Numbered from the stretch's first letter, positions 9,641 through 20,455 are shown. The stretch is 64,000 bases of DNA from Pseudopyrenochaeta lycopersici (GCA_003313425.1 NHZP01000037.1:186001-250000), one strand, 5' to 3'. The notes: a model not told the origin generated them from the letters alone. Translations and numbers: made by a program.

Positions 9641-10714
9641 TCAATCTTCTCCTAACTCAGTAGATGGATAGGATGATGGGAACAGAGGGGGCAGCGCGGA
9701 GAAACCGTTGTCTATGCTCAAATAAACTGTTGGAATGCCATTCAGGCCGATCGTTGGCATGGGGTTCGTTAAGGCAAAGCTGGGTAAGACCTGTGAGAGC
9801 TTGGTAACAAGTCGTGGTAGATACCGAGACTCACCACCGCAAAGCGTGGAGATCAGGGTCAGGAAGCAATAAATCAAGTCGTGAGAGCCAAGGTTGGATG
9901 CATCTGGTAGAGAAGATGTGCAAGCAACGACATCAATAAGACAACAAGCGACGTCGAACAGCTTTTCGATCTGCGGTAATATTAGATCAATTTCCACCTC
10001 CAGTATGGTCTTACTAGGTAAGTGTGCAGGGGAAAGAAGGGGGCGATCATCAGAGATAGACGCTGCTAGAGTGGGCCCATGCGACTACGCGATGCAACAG
10101 GATTTGGGTTGAAATGGGTAGGAATCCGAGTACTTTGCATGAGGAACCTAACAGGAGTTTGGAGTTGAAGAATACGCTTTCATAGTACTCACCAGTCCAG
10201 CACCGTGCACTTCCATAGCTGGTTGTGAAAAATAGGCGGTCATTGCGAGCAAGTCCCTTGAGATCTGAATAGGGTAATTCAAAGTCATTGAGCTGTCACT
10301 CGACACGCCGCTTCCTAGTCCTTGATACAGACATTGTTGCCAAATCATCGCCCGTAGCCATTGCTGAGTGACGCGGATCTCGACAGCCTGGGCTTCTGTG
10401 CATTCCAGATATGTTGGAATCGCTTCAGAAAGCTGCGTTTGCAACTGTGCTAATTGAGTTGGATCTACATACGAATGGACTCCGCTCCAGAGGCTAATAA
10501 AACTATCGTCAATGGTTTTGTACAAGTTGATGAGAAGTTCGAGTCCCATCGCAACGGGTCTATCGGATGGCACCTCGTCCAAGGAAGGTGGATGGCCGAT
10601 TTGGAAGAGCGAGACTGGGCGGCGCTTGTGAAGAGCATATGTCCTGCAAGGGAAGCCATGATGGGGCTGGGTGCTAGTAGACGGAACTCTCGTCCACCGT
10701 GGAAAATCGAGCAA
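9641..10714 (-). pseudogene. Fungal-specific transcription factor domain, lacking its Zn2Cys6 part
   Basis: Two exons on the minus strand: ~10714-10193 and 9970-9641, with a 222-bp intron (GTGAGT donor, CCGCAG acceptor). The product resembles the C-terminal half of Zn2Cys6 regulators: LHK...SLFQIGHPPSLDEV, QAMEVHG-like (PAMEVHGAGL), EKLFDVACCLIDVVAC, then LIYCFLTLISTL and GGESRYLP. No Cys6 cluster and no good in-frame ATG precede it (the frame opens with TTG at 10714). A TATA-like TATATAAA lies near 10815-10822 on the same strand, so a transcript could still start there. It is most likely a 5'-truncated regulator; a DNA-binding-less regulatory protein is the alternative. Confidence 0.6.
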
Positions 10715-11287
10715 TCGACAAGCGAACCTATTAGTACTTATGCAGCGGTTCTTAGCAGGCAGAGTAGATGTACGGCGTATTGTGATGTACTCGGGAGACT
10801 GTAAGCGCCGGGTTTATATAGGGTAGAGCCAAGCGATAGCTTGGCCGATCGAACTACTTTGGGATGGAAGGATGAAGGCTAGTTCCCCTGAAGGCTGTCT
10901 GAGGCGTGGGAAGCTAATACTGATACACCAGCATATCGAGTCTAATGACTTCCATAAATTACGGCACTCACGACACCGATAATGATAGACAGTTCGTGCG
11001 AAGAATGGCGCATCACTTGGGAGGTATTGCCTGTGAAACACAACTAGGTGAGCTCATTCAAAATAATCCAATGGCAAATAGATACTTAAAGAGCTAAGTC
11101 GCAAGCATGTAGCACAGAAGGCAAAGGCTAAAATGTGAAGAATAAGCATGTTGGAAGAAAACATCTCATTATGCAACGTGCCGCTGCTCGTAAATGCGCA
11201 GCCTTCACTCGCAACCTGCACGCTAGTTTTTACGCAATCTTCATTGCAGGTGACTACTGAAGCGCTTCTCGATCTCTTGAATCAATC
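10715..11287. other. Intergenic stretch
   Basis: Contains the TATA-like box near 10815-10822 for the minus-strand fragment downstream. Otherwise no gene or repeat was recognised. Confidence 0.45.
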
Positions 11288-12837
11288 CTAACCCCACCAC
11301 CCTTCTTCCGTTTCTACCGATTCGGCCAAATCTTCATGGGCGTCATCAAGTTCTGACGTTGTCGCTTCGGCTTTGACCGAGAGTGTCCCAATCTCACGAA
11401 CCGAGAACGTATCAGAGTAGGAAGAAATGATATTTATGCCACATGTTCCAGAAGGCAGGTAGTATTTGGAACGCTATAAGTATGAAAGAGAGGATGTTGA
11501 ATCCTAACAACGTAACAACTCCAGCAGAACGATGTTGGATCACTTCAAACTGGAAAAGCGCAGCCTACGTCGATTTCTCTTCTTGAGCCGTGCAGTCAAG
11601 AGGCAGTACAGATCCCCCCTTAGCATCCTTGCGCCTCATGCTGGCTGACCCGTCCGAAAAAGACGACCATGGTACCTTAACGTCCCACAAATCTGCTCCA
11701 CTGATCCTCAGCAACAGATACCCATCAGTTGTACCTCCCTTTGATTCGCCCCCTTCAAATATACCTTGCTTTTCTATGCCTTCTTGAGAGAAAATGACCT
11801 CCTGGTTAAGCAACCCAACTAATTGTTCCCCACGATATCGGACTGCACTTGTCCCCTTGTTTGGAGTCGCTAAGGATTGCAGTTGAGGCAGAAGCCACCT
11901 GGATAATATAGCGACTCCGCTATTCTTCTTTCGAGCCAACAGACTAACCATACCTGCAAAGTCGAACGCCAGGCGATAAGAACCGTCAGGGTCTCGCAAT
12001 CCAAAGTAAAAGGGAGCTTCACCTTCATGGAACAAAGCCCATTGGAATGGGGTAAGTTTAATTCTACCGCTTTGATCCAAACTCAGATCGCTGAAATTGA
12101 CAGCATGTTTTACCTCCAACAGCGTTTGTGGAGACGGTGGAGGTGAACGTGGAGGGGAGCTGAATCCAACACCGGTGGTGGAGGGGGAGGTTGACGCGAC
12201 GGTGGTTGGTTGGCTCTGAGAAGCTCGGAGATGCATTCAAGCTGAAGCGCCACTCCTGTAGTTGACCTGAGGAAAGGTTAGCAATGTACAGTTTCAATCA
12301 AATTTCTGGTCTACTTTGTCCATACTCTCCAGAGTAGAAGCCCTACGCAGATCAACAGCAGCAGTACGCTGCTTATGGACCAAGTGGTTGTTGCTTGTTT
12401 GGAAGAAATAAGAGAAGAGAGCTGTTCCACAAGCTTTTCTCCAACCTCTTCGTTAACAGTATGAATGGAGGTAGATATCAAACGGAAGATACTGAGCCTT
12501 TGTACTATGGATGCAACGTGCTTCAAGGTAATTTTAGGTGTTTGCCTTCCTATCTGTATCGCCTCATTTGCCTCTTTTTGCCACCGAGGCTCGGCTTCGA
12601 TTGTACAGGGGCGGCGCGGATTGGGGATGCATCAGCGCGATTCGTCCGGGAAGGTGAAAGTTTGGCGAGTTGCATGCATCGAAGAGCCTGGGTCCAGCCG
12701 TTGCTTAGCCCGAGAGCATGGTCCAAGAGTGTGACTCTATGAAGCCACTTAGCAAACCCCTTGACGGATGCACTTGGGTGTTGTCCCGCATCCAGCCACT
12801 CGCATGGCGTAGGACCATAGAGGAACTCTATTTCCAA
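11288..12837 (-). CDS. Hypothetical multi-exon gene with a hydrophobic segment (model uncertain)
   Basis: Several minus-strand coding blocks follow one another. The first is 12837 to ~12552 (EFLYGPTPCEWLDAGQHPSA...). The second, ~12510 to 12330, ends in a hydrophobic helix (SISSVLLLLICVGLLLWR). The third is ~12213 to 11565 (LTPFQWALFHEGEAPFYFGL...). A possible last block is 11466 to 11288 (GINIISSYSDTFSV...). GTATGG after the helix block and CTTCTCAG before SQPTTVAST would join blocks two and three in phase; the other joins could not be settled. No known domain was recognised. The 5' end lies directly after a copia LTR and primer-binding site (12866-12998), and the frame runs through the primer-binding site, so the start may be LTR-derived. 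It could also be two genes. Confidence 0.4.
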
Positions 12838-12865
12838 TACAGTTTCAAATTTGTCGCGTGCGATC

Positions 12866-12998
12866 CCGGGCTCATAACCTGTTGAAGCAAGTGATTGTGT
12901 TCGTTATTATTGTTCCTACAGGCGTGGTGCCTCACTCTTATATATATACCCACTGCCCCTGTCACATATTGCTGTTCCAGTCACTGTGATGTTTGACA
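12866..12998 (-). repeat. Copia-type LTR plus half-tRNA-iMet primer-binding site
   Basis: On the minus strand the LTR runs from TGTCAAACATCACAG at 12998 to GCTTCAACA at 12880 (119 bp) and contains a TATATATATAAG box. It is followed at once by GGTTATGAGCCCGG (12879-12866), complementary to the anticodon stem-loop of initiator tRNA-Met (contains GGGCTCATAACC). Drosophila copia and yeast Ty5 are known to prime from such a half-tRNA. Related LTR pieces lie at 47318-47356 and 57017-57125. No gag-pol follows, so this is the 5' stump of an element. Confidence 0.7.
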
Positions 12999-13006
12999 GT
13001 CCGAAG

Positions 13007-13110
13007 GGAAAAGTGTCTCGTTACACCGTGCGTCTCGCTACGCAGTGGGCGACGCTACCGGCGTTTATTCATTTAGCAACGTTACGAAGGGATGCATGTT
13101 AGGCTTATGT
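13007..13110. repeat. Dispersed CGTTACG-rich repeat pieces
   Basis: TGTCTCGTTACACCGT near 13013 recurs (reversed) near 45865-45885, and GTTACGAAGGGATGCATG near 13080 recurs (reversed) twice at 47177-47313. A third relative (GGAACAACTATCGTAACCGA) is seen near 14311-14330. The pieces are short and rearranged; the parent element is not identified. Confidence 0.45.
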
Positions 13111-13249
13111 GATAGGTTACTGTTGAAAAACGAATGGCATTGAAGTTTGTTGGAAAACAGTCCAGCGCCCTGCGTCCGAAAAGTTCAAATAACACAAGCA
13201 TTAAAAAACCAGATAATTAATTACAGAAGTATTTCTCGCAATCAGTTCA

Positions 13250-13630
13250 CTACACTTGGCACTGGAATTGGAAGTCGTTCAGTGCAACTGGCTCTAAGAG
13301 CGCTACGTTTGGATTCCCATCCAAGTCCACGAGAGGTGTGGTGCTGTTGAGTGGTATAACGACTTCATAGCTATTGAAGGAACAGAAGACGTTGTCCACG
13401 AATCGAACAAGCTGGGCGCTAGTGGCCAGTATTTGGCCGCCTTCGTCAATGGGGGTGTTCTTGAAGAGGTCTGTGAGGCGCTTAAAATCCCCATTTGCTG
13501 GAACAGTTGCTAAAGCGGTCTCTCCAGAAAATTCATTTTTAACAGCAACGGTGATATGGGGAAAGCGGTGGGGAGCAGCAAGAGCTGTGGGGCCCATCAA
13601 GGCAATGGCAGTGACGAGGGTGGATCTCAT
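13250..13630 (-). CDS. Small secreted protein (effector-type candidate)
   Basis: Single exon, 126 residues, ATG at 13630, stop at 13250. The N-terminus is a classical signal peptide: MRST, a hydrophobic core LVTAIALMG, then ALA-AP as a likely cleavage site after about residue 19. The mature protein of ~107 residues has two Cys, one mid-chain (FCSF) and one three residues from the end (QCQV), which could pair. No catalytic motif is seen. A TATA-like AATATTTAAG lies ~50-60 bp upstream. Small, secreted, no domain and placed between transposons is the profile of many plant-pathogen effectors, but that role is only an inference. It could equally be a surface protein. Confidence 0.75.
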   Translation of the reverse strand: MRSTLVTAIALMGPTALAAPHRFPHITVAVKNEFSGETALATVPANGDFKRLTDLFKNTPIDEGGQILATSAQLVRFVDNVFCSFNSYEVVIPLNSTTPLVDLDGNPNVALLEPVALNDFQFQCQV

Positions 13631-14822
13631 ATTGTCTGTAGTGTTGTGGAACGAAATCTTTGGTGGAACTCGAGCTTAAATATTCCTGATCTGGAGTATG
13701 AGTCTAAGTTTAGGCATGCATGATGATCTGGGATCCAAGTTCAGAGAATATGCTTATTTATAGCTTACCCAAGAATAGCCTCATTGGGTATAAAAATATC
13801 GAAATTTTGGTGAAATTCCTAGAGCAACCTGATATTCTCGGAGCAGAACGTGGAGCGCTCTTTATTTGATGATAGTAGCGGCAATAAGTGTATGCAACGT
13901 CGCAAGCGAAATTGGCTCGTCGGGACTCAGCTGGCCGCACACCCGTAAGCTCTGGTGGCTGGGCTCACTGCTTGAGTATTGAAAAATGAAGGAACAAGTC
14001 TGGTTCATTCAGGGAGCGAGAGGGCGAGGCGGGACTCGGGAGAAGTCACAGCAGGGAGTGTGAAACGGATTAGAAATTGTGAGACCGCTGTACCGGAGCC
14101 AGCGAGAGCTCCAGAAAGTACAGGGGGATAGAAACGGTGATCCTGAGGAGGGGATTCCAGTAGCCCTTATAGAGCTCTAGTAGCACGTATGTGTTAGCAG
14201 AAGCTAGGCTGGTGTAGTTATATAGCGACCGGGTAATTATTGCTCATCACTGCGAAGCTCCCACGCCAAGCTGTCTGCATTGGGGATATTAACGTACACC
14301 CACTCCTGGCGGAACAACTATCGTAACCGAACAAATTATATGTACTTCAACCTCTGAATCTGTCGTTTGGGTAAATTGAGGCCGGCGGTGATCGATTCGT
14401 GGGGATTGCCACGCGATTTGGTAAAGGTTAGCACGTCCCTCTTTTGTGGCAGTGCACCGTGTGGCTTGCCTGCTGCGGGTTTCTCGCCTCTGCTTTGACC
14501 CGTTTTTGCGAGAACCGCGACATTTGTCCTCAGGCTCAGGCGCCGACTCGGGCCCGCTGCTGCCACCGCTGCCGCCGAGCACCCGGAAGCACGTTCGACC
14601 TGCGACTCCTCACGCGGCGAACCAGCATCGAATAGGACCACACCACGTTCGTCCTATCTTTGAGCTCGCTGCCGCCCACTTTGCGCAGCCCCGCCTCGCC
14701 GCGTCATGGGCCAACTTGCCTCTCGAGCCAATCTCCGCTACAACTGTATTCCCAAAGACGGTTTGATATCCCTCCCTCAGATCTTCTGAAGAATCATACT
14801 CCTTATCTACCGCGCATGAAAG
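13631..14822. other. Intergenic stretch without a supported gene
   Basis: Overlapping GC-rich open frames between 14289 and 14766 on both strands show no family features and are not called. A repeat piece related to 47177-47313 lies near 14311-14337. The stretch presumably carries the promoters of the diverging genes at 13630 and 14823. Confidence 0.45.
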
Positions 14823-15712
14823 ATGTCACAAATTAGATTCCCGACCGGGTTGAAGATGTCGGACTGCGTCGGCGGCGGACTTACGGGCATGGCGTACCTA
14901 GACGAGACCTCCAACACTGTCATAAAATTTCCTCACGAAGGAGACGAGCTCGCTATAGATGTTGAGAGACAGATCTACGAGCGGTTCCAGCAGCACGGCG
15001 GACATGAAGGTGTTCTGCAGTATTATGGTACCTTTGAACTCGGCATCCGGTTAGAATATACGGGCCTACATAATCTTCGCCAATACCTCCAAATTCATGA
15101 TGAGATTGACGTCAAGCACCGACTTCAATGGAGTCAGCAAATCACTAGTGCGCTTGCTTTTGTTCATTCGATGAATGTGATTCATGGGGATCTCACGTGT
15201 CACAACATTTCTTTGGACGACAGTCAGAACGCGAAGCTCTTTGACTTTGGTGGTTCCTCATTAGATGGCTCTGAGCCATTAATTGGGGTGACTGCAAGTC
15301 ACAGATGGCCTGGAAACGACGACAAATCAACTCAGGTAGATCTGTTTGCCCTTGGCTCCACCTTGTACGAAATCTGGACCGGCAAATCTCCATTTCACGG
15401 GCTCGAACTTTCAGACGTAGAAATCGCCAACATGTTCAAACGATTAGAGTTTCCCGAGACGAAAAGTCTAGGACTAATAGGCGACGTTATTAGGGGGTGC
15501 TGGCAAGGCAGGTTCGCAAGTGCAGATGATGTTCTTAAAGGTAAGTGCTTTGTCAATCTCATTAATTGTCATCTACTAAATGCTGCCTAGCCATGAAGTC
15601 CTGTGATAGAACCAGTCTTCTAACATCTGTGGCGGATTTTGTCTCCGCTCCACCCCTCCAGCTCTACCTAGAGGAGCTTAGGCGCAGAGTGGGCATTTCC
15701 CTTTTCTCGTAG
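14823..15712 (+). CDS. Protein kinase-like protein
   Basis: Two exons, 14823-15540 and 15591-15712, joined across a 50-bp intron (GTAAGT donor, CTAAA branch, CCTAG acceptor), giving 279 residues. Kinase features in order: a glycine-rich loop VGGGLTGMAYL (residues ~16-26), a VIKF strand with the ATP-binding Lys35, catalytic loop HGDLTCHN (121-128, Asp123 and Asn128 present, the usual HRD Arg replaced by Gly), and DFG at 141-143. A shortened activation segment ends in RWPG in place of APE, followed by VDLFALGSTLYEIWTG. It is a compact Ser/Thr-type kinase; the HGD form suggests activity without activation-loop phosphorylation. An upstream ATG (14816) opens only six codons. The last 35 bp overlap the 3' end of the minus-strand Cys-rich gene. 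Confidence 0.8.
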
Positions 15713-15881
15713 TACTGCCAAACATAATCGGTTCTCCGTTTTTCCCTTTGGCCTGTTTGAGATCGCTGCAATGGCCGGTTGTAGCACTGCCATTCTCGCA
15801 GTAGTCGTATCTACGATCTTGGAAGGTGTGTCCTTGCGTGCAACTAGCGTATTTATAGGGGGTGTCAGAGTAGTTACACAT
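15678..15881 (-). CDS. Small cysteine-rich protein
   Basis: Single exon, 67 residues, ATG at 15881. Six Cys at residues 2, 14, 28,38, 63 and 66, ending CPLC-Ala, with His17 and His37 nearby. The spacing (C-x11-C-x13-C-x9-C-x24-C-x2-C) suggests a metal-binding or disulfide-stabilised fold. There is no signal peptide: Cys2 follows the start Met and the chain is polar. No family was recognised with certainty. The gene is convergent with the kinase at 14823-15712 and overlaps its last codons by 35 bp. Confidence 0.6.
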   Translation of the reverse strand: MCNYSDTPYKYASCTQGHTFQDRRYDYCENGSATTGHCSDLKQAKGKNGEPIMFGSTTRKGKCPLCA

Positions 15882-16079
15882 TTTGCTTGCGCTAGGATGC
15901 GTGTCTAGGGACAGATGTTAGGTGAGCATAGTTAGCCATCTTATACCACTTTTTGTACCTAAGCGCATTGGCTACAGCAACGGTAATAACGTAAACACTG
16001 ATAACACTAGAGCGCCTGTCTGGTTAGCTAGGGCATTGCATGCGTCGAGTGTCTGCAGGTCGCTGCATCTTAGAGTGCG

Positions 16080-16480
16080 ACCCCTACGTGCGTTGGCGGA
16101 TGCCTAGAATACCCCGCTAGGTGACGCAAATGCTCTTGCAACTGCCCTCCTACCATTGAAGCAGCTTGTAGCAGCGGAGTCGCAACAAAGCGCTGGTTGC
16201 CGAATAGCAAGAGGCTTATTTCCTTTTTGGGATAATCTGAGAGTTTGTTTGAGTCGTTTTGCAGCCCTGCGAGCAACCTGCCTGGCAGCTTAATCAGCAG
16301 CTTGAGCAGCTCTCTGCTTCTCCCTTGATAACTTGGCCTTAGCCCTGGCGCTAAAGCCACAAAACGTGCTGATATTTGAAGAGAGTCCTGGCGTCCTAAA
16401 GTCGCAGACTTCGGACCTCTCGCAAGCCTGGCAGGAAATTACACTGCAGCACAACTGACAGCCATGCCGTCCCAGCCGCG
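16080..16480 (-). pseudogene. Degenerate Fot1/pogo-type transposase C-terminus
   Basis: On the minus strand a frame with at least one stop reads ARAKAKLSREKQRAAQAAD, then AARQVARRAAKRLKQTL and RLSQKGNKPLA. This Ala/Arg/Lys-rich helix followed by QKGNK is typical of the tail of fungal pogo/Fot1-like transposases. No DDE core is present nearby. It is an old fragment. Confidence 0.5.
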
Positions 16481-16771
16481 GCAATCACTAACTTAACTTA
16501 GTTTCCACTCTTGCCCCAATTGTATTTTAAGCTATCGCCTGTAGCGCTAAGAGCACCAAAAGGGTCCTTCGAGATCGTTTTCTACCCTCCACCGCGCGCA
16601 GCTGCGGTCAGGGCAGAACAAAAGGGAGCCGAATTAGGTCCCAAAGCATCTTCTTTTAGGTATAAGCTCTCAAAACGAACTTCATATGAGCGCACATTCT
16701 GTAGATCCACATGCTAAAAGACATCCGAGCAATTCATACTGCTCATACCAACCACGTTGTCTGGGCCATCG

Positions 16772-17416
16772 ATGGAGAAAGACCGAGCATCTTCCAACCC
16801 TTCCGAAGCGGAGAATCCAGTCGTTAGAAGCCATCTAGTACAAGGCGATTCCTCTACTGAGGTCAGATACGATGATTTGATCATTCGATCGTATCGGGTT
16901 CCTGAAAAATTTAATCTACTTGCAGTTTTCTTCCTCTGGATTCTTCTCGCCGGGTGTATTGTGTTCCCGGCTACGTTTCCTTCTATCCAAAACTCATCCT
17001 CCCTTGGGAGCAGCAGCTCGGGAAGACTAGTCCAACGTGCGATACAGAGCATCCCGCTACTTGCATTCGCAATCATATGCTTCGTTCTAGGGACGGTTGG
17101 GATTTGCTGGCTGTGGCGCAAGCGTCAGCGCGACTACTTTTGGCTCATGGATAGGCTGTTCCTGTAAGCTTGGTCTTTCCTGTCCCGGTCATATAGACTA
17201 AAATGATGTAGGCCTGGTTGTCTGAATGCACTTGCAGGTCTGGTTGCAGCACTGGTCAATATACGATTTGCACGAGACGGACACTGGTCTAAGCCCGCCT
17301 TGGCTACGAGTGTAATTATGGCGGCTAGTATGCTGATCTTAGCAACGCTCTATGTCGCCTACAGGTTCATTGTTGTGCCACGATACGTTGAGACAGAGAA
17401 ACTTTCACAGGCATAA
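16772..17416 (+). CDS. Hypothetical four-helix membrane protein
   Basis: Two exons, 16772-17163 and 17212-17416, joined across a 48-bp intron (GTAAGC donor, ACTAAAATGATGTAG end), giving 198 residues. The start is the ATG at 16772; an in-frame TTG at 16757 is upstream. After a polar ~45-residue N-terminus come four hydrophobic segments: LLAVFFLWILLAGCIVF, IPLLAFAIICFVLGTVGIC, LNALAGLVAALVNI and ASMLILATLYVAY. The second and third lie either side of a basic WRKRQR loop. The pattern resembles small fungal integral membrane proteins of unknown role. No signature motif is visible. Confidence 0.65.
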
Positions 17417-18927
17417 GTGTGCGGTAGACTTTTGTATGGGGAACAGGGACGGTGCTTGACAGCTGTTTGATTTGAAATCCTGCAAGAGGCGCCATGAATT
17501 TCAGCCAGGCAGCGCAATATCGAACAGTAGCACAAGTATCTTATCTGGTCTGGCAGAAGAACGGTATGCATTAGATAGAATGCCGAGAGCCGTACCTATA
17601 CCCCTTTGGCAGGAGATAGTCCAGCCCGTAAAGAAAAGTAATGTCCATCCCTGGGTCGCGCAAACAAGGGGTGCTTGAACTTCAAGCGACTCTAATTCCG
17701 CGCACACGTTAATAATAGGTTAAATTCTCTATAAGTCGTGTGCTGTGCCTAATTACTTTAGTTTCAAATTGCATCTGTGACCCAACAACGTCGGCTCTCT
17801 AAATCTGTTTTAAGAATAATGTTGTGTGCCTTCTTGCGAACAGATCTGGCTGTCGGGCATCTAAAATTAAGTTACCATCCTACTGCCGTATTTACGGTTG
17901 GTCAAGATAGAGGGCATTCTTGGCTCGTTGAACGCTGCGAAGTCTTTAGCGCTGTGCTTTAGCTTATTAAAGTTCTAAGACTTAGTTATAGATATAGTTA
18001 TACAGTTTTAGGCGTAGAATCTAGTTATAGCATTCGTGAGCTCTTATTAACCTTGTTGCTGCTGTGGCAAGCAACAGAAAGCGTTGCTACCCTGGTCAGT
18101 ACCTAAAACTTGCCCCGCACAGGTATTGAGCTGGTATTTCCATAATGACCCTGTCAGTAGATCACTGTGGCTCAGCGCACTAACCTTTGAAGGGAGTGTC
18201 ATCACTCTAATTATAGAAGTGCTAACGTCAGTCCAAGCGTGCCGGGACGCACGGTGTAAAGTCACGGGTTCGCACTTCGGAGCCTCGCAACCTTTTATTC
18301 CTTAGTCTATAAATATGTAGTCAGTAGGATCGTGTTCTAAAATCAATGCTCTTCTAGCCTATCAGTCTCTGACGAGCCCTACCATGATGTTAGTTGTGCT
18401 GGATCGTTCCGTTACTGTCGTCAAACGACTCTTCGTTGATACCCCCTGTCTATCCGCGAGTTAAAAAGTATGTTAACTAGTAAATCGGAGGGTGAATGGT
18501 CCGCGGAGGGTAAGATGCGGGGAATGATTGGAAAATACTGCCAGCTGAAAAGTTGGCTCACATGAAACATATCTGTGGTCAGTTATGATGTATTCAGGGC
18601 GTGATCTTCGCAATTGGATGGGATGCTTGAGCCCATCGGCTGCACGACCATCTATGTAGCTTAATTTACTTCAGAAGCTGAATGTTCTCAAGTCAGATCG
18701 TAAGTTAGTAAGGGAAATATGGTTATTGTATGAATAGTCAAAGTTGCCCGGACTAGCGATCCGCTGACGGGGATGCTAGGGCCCGCTTCAAACTTTCTTC
18801 TTATCATTTTTCCTGCTAAGTTAAACCTGAGTTTTCAGAGGCCGCTCCGCTTACCGTCGTCCGGAACATTTCTGGATCCGTTGCCAATCACCACCACATA
18901 ATAAGATGTCATTATTCATCTCGCCGG
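17417..18927. other. Intergenic stretch without a recognised gene
   Basis: No coding frame with family features. A weak tRNA-like pattern (TGGCTCAGCGC near 18169 and GGGTTCGCAC near 18266) was judged insufficient. The right edge is the start of the duplicated segment at 18928. Confidence 0.45.
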
Positions 18928-20058
18928 TAGGTACTGTAACATTAAAAGCGGCTGCTATTGGGTGCTTCTAGATATTTGGTAGCTACGGCAAAAGCTTAAT
19001 AAGCTGGTACAGTTTTAACTTCCAGAGTGCCGATCGTCTATATAAGTAGTCGAGAGTAAGACAGTTTAGAAGCCAGCTAGCACTTTATCTTACCGTAGCC
19101 GGAATTTCTCAAGTTGAAGTACTCCCGTCGTAGCAATCATCGCACCATAGCTTTTGTTCATAGTGAACTGGGAATGGCTAATCTGCGCTCATGATTTTGC
19201 CAGGCACTTTCCTGTAGATGAGCTAACTTAGACCAGGATGCTGAACACACGATTACACTGCTTGTCCTCAACCTATTCTAGCAATAATCCTTACTGTAGC
19301 ACACCAAAGCGCGACATAAAGACATTATGGCGCTGTAATATTAACACAAGCACCACTCTGAGGCGGAAATCGCACTTTAAGCATTATGAAATCAACTTGA
19401 TGTGTGGGATGTACCAAGTAGCCAGGTGAGCCATACGATTCTGCGGGAGGGACAAAGAACGGATAGGATTGTCTGCCGCTCGATTCCCACAATCAATAGC
19501 ATCAAGAAAAAATAAAAAAGTATCTTATACAATACGTCATGGCTTTACAGCTCTAGCTGAGATGTAGCGGCCATCCCCCCAATTCAGCCACGCCTCAACC
19601 CCGGCCATGACGTTGATGAAGCGATCTTGAATACCAAGGAGCTTGAAAATCTGGTAAGGCACATATCCTAAGATTCCAAATAGTCTCCACATGGGCAGCA
19701 CTTCTTCTGTAAGATCCTCGAGCGAAAAGTCCTTGAAGCCCGTCTTCTCTAGAAGTTCCCGATAACCACCTTGAGGAAGCATGTTTTGACAGTGGGACAG
19801 CCGAAGTACGTCTTGCAGTGTCTTCGAGTCGCTGTCAAAGTCAGCTTCGTGAAGAACCAGAACACCGCCCGGCTTGAGTAGACGCTTGAAGTTGTTGAGG
19901 ACTTTGAGCGGATCATCGGCATGTACGAACGTCTCCATGGTGTAAATGCCGTCAAAAGATTCATCAGGAAACGCACTGAGGTCATGGTAATTTCCGTAGT
20001 TCACTGCAATCTTGCTTTCGAGACCGTAATTCTTGACATTTTTCCGTGCGTCAGCAAG
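18928..20058. repeat. Segmental duplication, copy 2 (1,131 bp)
   Basis: Direct, nearly identical copy of 1609-2742, about 17.3 kb away. The left junction follows CGCCGG and the right junction falls inside methyltransferase codons (TCAGCAAG, then unrelated TTGCAACGC). No flanking duplication or terminal repeat was seen. Confidence 0.85.
19537..20058 (-). pseudogene. 5'-truncated methyltransferase copy
   Basis: Encodes the last ~173 residues of the methyltransferase at 2221-3194, from LADARKNVKNYG to the natural stop. The membrane anchor and SAM-binding motif I (VLDAGAGSGY) are missing. The frame happens to remain open upstream to 20196 through unrelated sequence, but that extension has no ATG start (it opens with GTG). 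It cannot bind SAM in the normal way. Confidence 0.85.
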
Positions 20059-20455
20059 TTGCAACGCAATTTTGCAATACCAGAAGCGTTGGGTAATTCG
20101 AAAGGTCTGAACAGCGAAGAGGTTTCTGAACAAGGGGCTCTCGATGCCGGCACAACCAACTAGAATTCGACACGGAACTATGATGTAGAAGCGCACATGA
20201 CACGCATCTGAATCGAGGGGCGCGTAGGTTTATGGAGATGAACTACTTGCTAATGGTTCTCTAGGGCTGCCAAACTGAGCGATATCTGGGACTTTGCCGC
20301 ATCGCTAGGCAGAAATGTGTGCTGGTAGAGATACAACAGCCCGTCTTCTTTCCTGGACGTTGTGAGTCACAAGTGAACGCATTTTGCTAGTCTACCACTG
20401 ATATTTGAGACGCATCAGCTTTCTACTTATCCGCCACCCAAAAGTCATGGAAAAG
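20059..20455. other. Intergenic stretch
   Basis: Unrelated sequence between the truncated methyltransferase copy and the MULE fragment; no gene recognised. Confidence 0.4.

Noticed and set aside
14289..14766. Overlapping ORFs of about 100 codons on both strands
   Set aside because: GC-rich, mutually overlapping, no family similarity and no convincing splice structure.
18160..18280. tRNA-like A and B box pattern
   Set aside because: The boxes are too far apart, the B box lacks the GTTCGA core and no cloverleaf could be drawn.
19537..20196. 219-codon frame read as a shorter methyltransferase
   Set aside because: It lacks an ATG start and SAM motif I; the upstream part is unrelated sequence that is open by chance.
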